From positions 469,869-533,868 of the forward strand of contig NW_019091466.1 in NCBI RefSeq assembly GCF_001949145.1: DNA of 64,000 nt. The letters run 5' to 3'. Position 1 is the first letter of the stretch, and each line of letters starts with the position of its first letter. Positions 28,001-40,000 of the stretch are shown piece by piece. Made by a program: the position numbers and the translations under genes. The notes under the pieces are model-generated. The model was not told where the DNA came from. It worked only from the letters and a program-made list of their open reading frames with translations, and searched no databases. The DNA comes from Acanthaster planci (lineage: Eukaryota; Echinodermata; Asteroidea; Valvatida; Acanthasteridae).

Positions 28001-31000
28001 TGAATACTGCATATGAATACAAGAACACTAACTGAAACAAATTTGCAATGTACAAAAGCCCTGTTCTGTTCTGGAACAGACATAGACCTCCTGTTAACAG
28101 TAAAGTTGTTTGAAATTAACAGAGTATATAACTAACTTAGGAAAAGTTATGCAGATCAGTGTTTGCCAACAAACTGTTGGAGTTGATTGGGTAACAATTG
28201 CCAAACAAGGATTGTTCCTTGGAGACCCATGGAGGAGCTTGCCTGAGTACACCACAGGGAGCACCCTTTGTGATCCTACCCTAAAAATCCACCAAGTAAA
28301 CACTATGGACAGCCCCTTCAGACAAAAGATGCACAAATCTCAGGGCATCTGTTATCACTCCTACCAGCAATACAAATATTTGCCAGCCTGCTGCAAATGG
28401 CTTAAGTTGATGAAACCACACTAGGAAAGAGGAACTTGGCAAGTTACTGATTACATGTACATGTAAATGTGGGATACCATTAGGCATGGTGTTTTGATGA
28501 GTGCTTCGTGCAACTACTAGACTGATTAAAAGTATAGCTATTTACTTTTACAGCAGTCCAATCAATTTTACTCTGCACAGGCATTATTAGGGGCTGAAAA
28601 GAGGCCCCACATCTGAAGTAGTCTTGTGAGTGGAAAGTCAGAGTGGCCGTGATGGAGGCCTCACAGACATTTAGATTTGTTAGTTCTACTATTTCTCTGG
28701 AGCTTTAATGTGGTGTCATTACAGGTTTAGATGGACAGGTGTAATCTTCAGCAATAAACCAACCATCTCTGGTTACTTGAGATACCCCAACAGGGTCAAA
28801 AGGTCATGAAGAGATTAAATTTGCCATATGAATCTGAAGCGTCAAATCAATGCACATCCAGACACAACTCCAGTTCCCCAACGAAAGCAATGGCATCAAC
28901 CTTCCTTTACAATTTTCAACTAAGCCACAATGCATAATTTGCATTTTATTGTGGAATACTTCTCCAAGTACCGGCTTGGTGTATTAGTTACTTGGGCCAA
29001 GCCAGAATTAATTCAAAGTCACATGAGTGTCAAGTTTCACTTACCGGAGTAAGTGTGGCAGGCTTTGTGAGGGTAAAGATATGCATGTATATTATGCAAG
29101 GTATGAATATTCCCTGCATCTTATCAGTGCATTGCTTACTGGGTCATTGTATTTGTCTGAACACATTGTGTGGCTTCAGTAGCTGCATAAGAGAGGTTCC
29201 ATTCAACCAGTAAATGGGAAGTTTGTGGTAACCTTGAATGTTCAACTTGTGGTGGAATCGGGATTTATTGTGGTATTCAGAAATTCATTCTGTATTTTTT
29301 TCAGAATATGTATAAAACATGTAATTAATGTTTACATCATGCAGTCAAAAGAAAAATGTTGTTTGGTGGGGGCCAAAAATTGGGATTATTTCGATGGTCC
29401 TTTTGAAGGGTGAAGATTCAGTTTGGGGCTTTTTACATACTTTTGGAAAGAAGAGAAAGGAAATTCTTTCTTTCAGTATTAAAAAAAGTGGCTTTTTATG
29501 AAGTGGACCGTGGCCTGTGTAGGCCCCCCTCCAGTAAAACATGATTGGATGGAAGCTCTATAGTCACTTCAAGAAGTTATAACTTTTGCTCTCATAAGTA
29601 GTTATTATTTGTATACTCTAGATCTTTGTTCATTGTCATCGCAATGGAAAGACAGATGTTACTGTTCATTACAAATTTTTTTGAGCAAAGGTATTCTGAT
29701 TGGTTTAGTTAGTGGTTTGTGCTTGGAAGAGTTGCTGTTATCAGTGAATTTTTTTGATATGATTCGAATTTCTCAGCAGCCCCAGAGAGTCTCCCAGACA
29801 CAGGCAAACTGACCTGTGGTGTCCGAGGCCAAGTAGTGCGAAGACAACTCACTCATCCATCTCTCCCTCCCATCCACTACCTCCCATCAGTGGAACAACC
29901 CCACCTGTTAGCCCTAGACATTCTTTTTCCAGCATCGAACGGGGTATACCTTTGAATGTGAGGGATGAAAGGTCTTCATCAGCAGGGCCAGGACCAGACC
30001 CTTTTGTTAGTGCTCCTGTGGATAGTGGAAGGGGAAGCTTCAACAGCATTCAGGGTACCCCACAATCAGGTCTAGGCCAAGTCCCACAAATTGTTCCACC
30101 AATCCAAGAACAGCACAACAGTAAGTCCCACCTCTTATTTTAAATATTTATTGCTCACTCACAAAAATATACATGTAAGTGCTTGTAAAAGTTAGACTAN
30201 NNNNNNNNNNNNNNNNNNNNNNNNNNNNNNNNNNNNNNNNNNNNNNNNNNNNNNNNNNNNNNNNNNNNNNNNNNNNNNNNNNNNNNNNNNNNNNNNNNNN
30301 NNNNNNNNNNNNNNNNNNNNNNNNNNNNNNNNNNNNNNNNNNNNNNNNNNNNNNNNNNNNNNNNNNNNNNNNNNNNNNNNNNNNNNNNNNNNNNNNNNNN
30401 NNNNNNNNNNNNNNNNNNNNNNNNNNNNNNNNNNNNNNNNNNNNNNNNNNNNNNNNNNNNNNNNNNNNNNNNNNNNNNNNNNNNNNNNNNNNNNNNNNNN
30501 NNNNNNNNNTCCGCGAGATTCAGCTTCTACATGGAGCCACGACGCTCCAGGGTCCACGGTCCCTCAGCGGTGTCAGCCTTGGCTACGGTGCGGCAGTAAT
30601 CGAGGCGTAGACGACAAGGAGGTGCTAACCCAACGCCGGCTATTTCGAAATGCACATGCTAAAAGCATATAGGCACTGACTGAGAGCGAAATCAATGACT
30701 ACGGAGTCTTTTATAGGTTTTTGGAACGTGCGTAAATTCCACACGTACCTTTTCAGGGAGACACAAAAGGATTTGGATCAACTGGGATCGTAACACTACT
30801 TCATACATTGTTAAAGTACATGTACTTGTAAAAGTTTTTGAAATATTTCCTTGTAGACAAACCCACAGGGCTTGTGAATGGCAACTTTCTTCCCAAGTCT
30901 CCAAGCTGTGTTCAACGGGACCATGATGAAACTACACAAGCTGTCTTACAAGTAGTCTTCCCACCCTATACGACCTCTACCCATGGCCTATCAAGGCCTA

Positions 31001-34000
31001 CTACACCAGAGCAACAAGATCTGCCCAGGTGAATCTCAAATATTTGATACTTTTTCATCTCCGATAATGCTTTCAGCTATATGGGCAACTTCAAAAAGAA
31101 ACTACTGAAAGTAAACCATTTCGTAATGGTATCTAAACATTTCTCCAAGTTATCTTAACTACATGAACATGGAATGTCCCAACTAACATGCTTGCTGATT
31201 TAGGAGGTATTTGTGGATGAAACTGATGCTTTCCCAGGAATTATGTGAGAACTTACTTGATGACCCAGGGTGAAAGAATTGAAAAGCATTGTAATAAGGG
31301 AATAAATATGTGCTTGGCCAGTCTTAAACATGAGTTTAAGACCAGCTCAGGAGAATGGACACGACTACTACCCGAGCCGTTGCGTCCATTCTCCTGAGTG
31401 GGTTGTAAACATTAGGCTAAGATAAATACCTTTTTCAGTCGGAGAGTCAAATGAAGGCAATATTTGATAAATCTCCAGTGATTTCGTTCTAGAAGTTGAC
31501 TTTCATGTTCCCGAACACCTCCATGCATTGGTATATTCCTTGCTCACTTGTCTAAAAGAATTGCCATGTACAGACTTGGCGTGCACGTGGCGTGCACATG
31601 GACTCTTGACCAATCAAAATCAATTAAACTGTCTCCTATCCAGGTGCCAGCACACAATTTATGCTGCAGGCATTATCAAATGTTAATACTCAGTCAAGTT
31701 GCACATTGTTGAATAGGGAGACTGTCAGAGGTATTTACATGTATAAATACCTATTATAACAATATGTATATGGGATGTTAAAGACATCAAATGAAGTACA
31801 TCCAACTAGATAAGAGATTTGTTTTAGCCCCTTACGAGCATGTTTGTAGATTTTCTCTGCTTCACTCAAATTCCCTATTTCTGCAAATTCGTGTAGTGTA
31901 TTTAATTTCTATGTAGACAAATCCAAGAGAAGGCAGTAACTGCAGTGGCACGGTGCTGTGTACATGTACATGCATGTTCTTAAGCTTGACACGCACATGC
32001 ATTTGGCATGTCACAACACCCTATTGGTTAGAGAGGCATGGAACATGCGAGCACTACCTTTCCATGAGTGTTGAGTAGTGTTGGACAAATCCAGAATTTT
32101 TGGGGTCAATTCCAGTTCCATCTCGGAATCCAATTCCTCTTGGAATCGACTCCCAATTTTTACTGTAAGGTATTATCCCTGCATAATGTGCATCTATTTG
32201 AAGAGGTCATGTGCACAGATCTCTTAGGTTTACCCTCAACAGATCATCAAGACAAAAAACATTTTCTAGTTAAAAAAGCAAGTTTTACACCCTGGAAGTT
32301 GCACACAGAAATCCAGCTTGTAGGTATAAAAGCCTAAGTAGCTCCTCCTAACCACTTGCACTCCTTGTAAGGCTTGTATGGGTTTTGACTAAAATTGACT
32401 ATTGAGTAAAAATGAAATGAACATTAATATACCTTAAATAAAGTTCAAATCCCCACATGCAGGAGCCTTCAGAGAACTACGGTTAGGTCTGCCAGCCCCC
32501 GTGTCAAAATGCAAGTAATCAGTCAACAAAAATAAGATTTTATTTTTCCAATGTTTTTCCATACCTGCAGTTTAAACCACTTGCTCCAAATCTCAATTCA
32601 CCAGTGCCACTAGCAATAGTAGACATGTGGTCACTGGTTAACATACATGTACATGCTACTTTCTTACTTAAATGGCCTCATACCAGCTACTTCGTAAATA
32701 TTCACAGCCATTAGTCTCTGTCCCAGTTGTGACTCGTTAGGAATCTGTGGACATTTTTGCAAGGGTTTGAACTTGGAAGAGTCCGCTCATGCAAATGTAT
32801 GCTTGCAGGGGTGGAAAGCCGTAGTGGCATTGCTGTCTTTTTAAAAATCCATTTGTTACTGACTTCAAAGATTATGTTCGCACCTCTTTGTCTTCTGTGA
32901 TTACAAGTTGGGGGGGGGGCTTATGTGTGTACCAACTGGGAATAAATGTGTGATCAGTGAATAGCATCAATACGGTCCAGCTTCCAACTTTATCTTTTCA
33001 CAACTCAAAGACTATAAGAACCGTGTGACACATTTTGAAGGCAAAAGTGTGTAACTGAATGGTATAAGGACTCAGTTAAAAGTAATAAATAAATAAATAA
33101 ATGAAGACAACAGGGAATATGGTGGCACGAATACTACATTCAATATTTTATTTACAATTTGTACAATGCCTCAAAGCGTGAGAGAATTTATATTTATACA
33201 AATAAAAAAAAATTGAATGTAGTATGGTCTTGATGTCTACCAGATTGTTGAGCATCCAGATAGTTTGTCTTTTGTGTATGTAATCCAACTAGTAGATGGT
33301 TCAGGTCCGAGGAAAGTTGTGAATTTCTTGGAGTTGAAACGCAATCCACACCTTACTAAAACTTCCGTAATTATCACTACTCCATCAACATCTGATTCTG
33401 AGGAAGAATCAGATTCAGATACAGATGCTCAATTAGGTACAGGTGTTGTAATACCCAACATACCTTCAGGAGTAAATGATGAAAGTACTTCATTTCTAAC
33501 ACCGAGGAGACGTAAGCTTCCCGAGGTTCCTCCAAGTATACTGAGGTGATCTCAAAGATCAACAAAAGGCTACCATAGCAACCCTTTTAAGGGAGCCACG
33601 TCCAGTCCTCACTGGATAACATTTGCATAAGGAATGAGCTGTTGATTTTACTTCAATTTAATTCACTCATAGTGCTCGTTTTGCTCCAACTTTTCTGCTT
33701 CACCCATGTTGTGGACTTTTGGTAATGCCTTTCCCTTTAGTGATTCTATGTTTTATAACTGATTTTCATGAAGTAAAATGGACTACGTTGTGCATCAAGC
33801 CTATTGTCATGTTTGAGGTGTCAAATATTGTTGGGCTGTACTGTGACCTTCAATTTTCATCTCTTTCAATAGATTTTGTACCAATTTTACAGGAAGTCCT
33901 CTTCTTTTACAAAATTGGTGGATGAATACATCCAAACTCATTGAAGTCACATTGATGACTTGCTTCAGGAATACTCATTTCTGCAATTGTTCGCCTATTC

Positions 34001-37000
34001 CGGAAATTGCAAAATACATGTGTATTATGTTACAATCTTCAAGGAAAGATTTTGTCTGAGGAGATAATTCTCTATCCTCTAGTGATAGAGTATTTCCCTT
34101 TTTTTCCTTTGCAGTTTGTGATAAGATAGTCCTTATACCACTCGGTTACAAGTGATCTTTGCAAAATAAACATCTGAAATTTAAAATTAAGGGGCTAATA
34201 ATCAGAACTGATCAAACAGAATAAGACAAATTTGACAAAGAATAATTTCTAAGGATGCTAGCCTTTATTGTTTTTGTGTAAGAATCATGAAATGTGGTGC
34301 GCGATGTTACTACATCAATGGTAAAGAAAACACAGCATACAGCCTAGCACTGTAAGGTGGGGCATCTGGTGTCTGTTGATCGTGTGAGTGTGGGGCCTAC
34401 TGAGGTGTTAAAAATGCATGGCCAATAGTACACGCAGTGTGTGGCACCTGCAGACAATTCAAAGCGGCGCTCAGTTAAGCAGTTGTTCGCTTAACGGTGT
34501 TGTTTGAGTCATTGAATCGGTCTGATTGATGCTGCATCCTAAAGGTATCATCCTGGACATACAAGTTGGGCCAAATATTCTTAATTGTTCAAAGCGTCAT
34601 GGACTTGAATTTATGGGAATGGAAGTGATCATGTCTGCAAATCAGTTCCTCAAAAAAAAATAAAATGGAATCGTTAATCTGATTTCAAAATTGGAATTGA
34701 TTCTACCTAATTCCAAGATGGATTTGCCCAAGCCTAGTGTTCTGCCACTGCAGTTATGGCTTTAATTCTGGGTGTCGAATTATATTCTATTCTTCCTTTT
34801 TCCCCCTGAATAAACTAAGCTCTGTATATGTTGAATGGCTAAAAATGCAGAGTCACCTATCAGAGAAATTTTCTGCTTAAGAAAAGAAAAAGGAAGCAAG
34901 CATTTAATGGAAAGACTTTTAAAATCTTGCTGTGCATTATATTCTCAGATCTTTCATGACAGTATGTACAGTGGTACATGCATGCTGTTTGATAGTATTG
35001 TTATCTTGTTATTTCATCTAGGGTATTACATGTTACTTCACTTTCAATGTGGAGCTGATCAGTATTGGAGCATCTACCCAAGTAATTTCCACAATGAAAT
35101 AGGAAGGGAAATTCCATTTCTGAAACTCTTTTCAAGAACAGGGAGGAATTTGTTCCATATCTTCCTGTTTCAATTGCCCTAGAAAATAGTCCACAGTTCA
35201 ACTTTGTATATGTTATTGGTTCAGGTTTTGATCTTTAAAAAGAAAAAAGTGCTCAAAGGAAATAGACTCTAACTTTGCTTTCACTTCCACTGAAACACTA
35301 ACCCATTCGTTGTGAATTTTTCTTAGTATGCTTTTCAGGGACAGATACCATTGTTCACCTGAAACAATTTTTGAAGTGCCAAAAAAGTGTTGTGAGAGAG
35401 AGTCAACAGATTCCAAGAAAAATCAAGTGACAGTGTATTGATTTGGCCTCAGCTGCTGAAAAAGTTTGTTACTTGATGTATTCAGTGGATTTGAAGGGCA
35501 GATAACTAACTGCTGATGTATACTGGTAAATTACAGAGTGTTAAAGTTCACTTGAGTTTCTTACAGTGCAGTCCTTTGTGGCGATAGTAATATTGCCCGG
35601 TTTGGTATTATTCCCTCACTGGCTGTGTACTAAATGTTTGACGCTAACTGCTGGACATCCATAGTCCCTATACATGTACATTTAAACATGTACTAGCCTT
35701 CTGTGCTTGTTCTGTTCTCCCAAAAGCCTTGCCAATTTGGTGTTTTTGCATTCCTAGGTATTTCAGTTTGATTGAGAATGCTATTAGTCCATCCATGATA
35801 GCACCTCTCAGCAAGGAATGCATGAAGGGTATCCAACGCTTTATTCCCAAGCATCTCAAAGTAGAACATCTCATCCACTGTCTAAAAGATGTCAGTGCTG
35901 TAAGTTGTTGTTATACATTGCTTTATAAAGGAAAAGCCTGAAACAAATGAAAATAATCCTCCCATATAAGCTCATAAGGTCTTTTCAGTTTCTCAGTGGA
36001 TCATGTTGTTTTGATAATATAATTGACAAAATGGGAGATAATTAACGTTGGGCTAAAATATCTAGGTTGATTACGGGTACAGTATCCTTAGGAATCAAAG
36101 GTACGTTGTCCTTAGAAATGCTTATCAAAATCTTCATCTTGGAATTTGCTGTGTCCATTTTTTTTCTCAAGAATGCCTTCACAATTATATTTAAACCTTG
36201 AATTTTAGGACATTTTAAAACTTAAAAGATGCAGCAGAAAGGCACTTTAGTTCCACACAAACACACGTTGCAGCATTGCAGTATTGTTGGCTGTAATAAA
36301 AGAGAGGTTTTGAAAAAACAAACAGAACCAGAAAAAGCATGAACTAGTCTTTATTCTTGTGTCTATTCTGTAATTGCACAGGAGGTCCAGTCTTGTTACA
36401 CCAGGAGTATACGGCAGGCTATCATGGATTATATTCTGAAAGACCCTGCAGAAAGAGAGCGACTTGGAATTCCCTTACCAGAGAAACTCTCTCACTCTGC
36501 TGGCAGGCTGTGGTTTCCATGGCAACAGGCCGTTCTTGAAGCAAAGAGTTTCATGGCAACACAGCTCTACATCACCCACCCTGTCATGACCAGTATACTC
36601 TATCTCTGGGAAACTAAGTGAGCATAACGGTGTTGAATAGGTTTTACATCCAACTTTAAACATCAGAGTCATTCTGAAGTGTTGAATTTTCATTAAAATG
36701 TCCAGGAAAGTCCTTAGAAAATATGCTGGTGTTGGGAAAATCGTACATTACTTAAAATGAAAATTTTGTAGTACATCTCATTGATTATGATAAACTTCCC
36801 TGGACAAATAAATGTTATGATTTATGTCCTTTTCTACTGCTGGGCCCAGGGAGTGGAACAAAATTCCTTCATGTACATGTATCTCAGTTTTCAGTAAACT
36901 TCTCAAGACTTTTTTCTGTTTTTTTGCCTTTGTAGCTCTGCGCAGCTGCTCTTTTTTCCTTTACTTTGTTTACTTATAGTACAGCACTATGATTTTACTA

Positions 37001-40000
37001 AATGCACTATATACCACACACAGTGCTAATAAATATTGTTATTGTGTTATTATTATCATTATTAATATGTTCCCTTTTTAAGGCAACACTTTCAGATGAA
37101 CCTCAAGTTAAGCTATTTTTAGAACAGAAATAATGCTGTATCCGTTAAGTTGTGCATCATAGTATGGTAAAATAGAGTAAATATGTACCAAGTTGCCAAA
37201 CAGTTTAGGTTGTAATGCTGAATAGCATACATGTACCTCCTGCATTCATGATTCTGCCTGGCTATTTAGCAATTGTAGGAGAGGTATTGATGTGAAATAC
37301 TCAAGAGCAAACAGTTGGCAAGTAGGCATTTGTGATGCTAGACATATGGCATAAGTGATGATGTGGGGGTGTTGGAGTGGATTATTTATCCCCTACAAAT
37401 TTTAAAGCTGCCAATTCATGAAACACTTGATGAAGAACAAACAAGTGGAACATGTTAACAGTGAATTTTGTCTGGGTGCTTTGTAAGGGTTATGCAAGTG
37501 CAGAGGAGAACTTTGATAACTAATTGAGGGCGCTACTGCAAAGACTTTAGGATTTGGTCACCTACCGGTACATGTTGATTTTTTGCCACTGAAAAGCTTC
37601 ACTGACTATCCAAATTTGAACCATAAAGGCCTTATTAATATTTAACTGCAGCTGAACAAAACCAACAATGATTGCTTTGACTTTTGTTGTATTGTTGACA
37701 AGAGTTGTGAGTTTCTAAGCAGTTATTTTACAGTTTATGGGACAGATTTAGTGATAGAAAAAATTGTGATTTGCCATTCATGACAAGTTCTTCTGATGTG
37801 ATTGTAAAGTCACAACTTTTTTTCCTAATTCCCTTTTCCTTTTTACCAATTACATTCATGTACATGTAGTTGAGCAAATTTCACAGTCATCGAAAAAGAA
37901 AAAGTATACTCTGTTGTGATATTTAAAATGTAGCCAGTTTTAAAACTTAGCCATTAGAAGTGATAGAGTGTTAGTTATTTTTGGTTCTAAATTTGTTTAG
38001 AGTTCTACAATTATACTATTGCCATGGGGGTGGTACCCACATTGGAATTCTATACTTACGTACATAGTGCCCATATTAGCTCGAGGTAACTACCTAATGT
38101 ATAATTTTAATTACAGGATTTGCCCTTTAATACCCAATGTATATTCATAAATTTTATATTCACTGTATACTCAGTGCTTGTCCAAGAGCTTGTGAAAAAA
38201 TTCACAAGCTTACAGCTGCTACATGTATATGCAAATTGGAGTGGCCAGCCAACCCCAGCAAGCTTGGTGGTAGAGTGGTTTAGATGTGTGCACTAGTAAG
38301 GAGGAGGTCATGGGTTGGAGTCCCACCCAAGTAAGTTTGTGAATTTTTTCACAAGCTCTCGGACAGGCACTGAGTATACAGTGTTTATGAACAGGAAGGT
38401 ACATGTGTTTCTTCATATGGTGTGGTTTCTGTTCTTTTTTTCTCTACAGATACTTCAGTTTCCGATTAATTGATACTTCTGGTCTGAAAGAGGTCATGCC
38501 ACTCAGCATGGATGCATTCCTCGGTCATGTTAAGGCCTCTAGTCTTAGAGGAAGAGAAGTTTTACTTAATGACTGGATAGCAGACTGTTCCGCCATTGTT
38601 GAAAGGAATCGGGATGAGATAGAACGATGGATGCCCAATGATGAGGTGAGATATGCATTTCCAAATCCAGTATTGAGTGATTTTTCGGGGGGGGGGTCGG
38701 TGTTGCATCCTTGATAGAGCGTAAAGGCATACATTTATATTTGTAACTGTGATGTAAATTTTATCAAAAAGATATCTCAGCACGGATACAGTTCATCAGT
38801 GCATAAGCCAGCCATGGAAGAAGTTAGTGCACCATAAATTAATCAAAGTGTTAATAGATTGATAATCAATTGAACTAATCAGTCAGTATTATATTAGCCA
38901 GGTAATCAGTCAGTGGTTTAGTCATTTGAGTTATTCAGTTAAGAATTGATCAATCAGTCATTCAGCTGGTGAGTTGGTCAGACAGTCAGTCATCAAACTT
39001 GTCATGGTACACATCATTTGATTTTTACATGTAATAATTGTTCTTGTCCTACATTTACAAGGTTGCTCGGATGGACCATATGGATCACTTCTTCTCCTCA
39101 GTGGCTACTCTAATGTCTGTATGTCTCCGAGACGGTGTAAAGAAGTCTGTCTTTGATCTGTGTGAGTGGTTGGAGCAGTACCAAGATGGCAATGACTATG
39201 TTGGGGAATACATGCAGACATCATTAAGATTACCTGTATTACCACAGCCATTCACAATATTCATGGTATGTATTATGTTTAAATGTAGAATTACTTGTCA
39301 TACTATGATGTCAGTAACAAGAAACAGTTCTGAAATTTCTTGTGACCAAGCAATGAAATTTGTGGAGGGGGCTTATATGAATGCCAAACACTGCTGATGA
39401 CACCAACCAATTTGGCTGTCTGACCCATAACTTAGCACAGAAATCCAAACTATCGTTATAAGATGCTTTATAACATCTACAGAAAGTTGCACCTTCTACT
39501 CACTTCTAAGCAGGACGTCATGGGTTCAAGACCAATTGGCCAATGAATTTTTTTCGCAAGTTCTCGGTCGAGCACTGAGTATAGTGTGCTTGTAAATTTT
39601 GTAATTAAAAATTAACGTCTCTCTGATGCAAGGTACATCTTGAAATAGTTTGCATTACCCACCGCTACATCTGACGTGGACCGGCTAGCCCACCCTGGCA
39701 GGGTTGGTGGTCGAGTGGTTAAGACGTCTGTACTAGTAAGAGGCAGTTGTGGGTTCGAGACCCACCTGAGTTAAGCTTGTGAATTTTCTTTGCAAGAATA
39801 TGATTTGAACCTTTCCCCATAGGAGATAAATATTTGAAAGTCTCTTCCTCCTAATTACATGTACACTGTATATAAAATAAACTTATTAAAAAATGACAAA
39901 ACTTCTCAAAGTATTTCATTCTCACTCTTCTCGTCTTTTCTTCTTTTTCTTCTCTTATTTACTTTTCTTCTTTTTCCCTTCATTTATTTACAAGATTTAT

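Noticed and set aside
39680-39775. Possible tRNA gene
   Set aside because: A-box, B-box and T-stem are good, but the anticodon and acceptor stems do not pair, and the sequence recurs within an inverted-repeat element.
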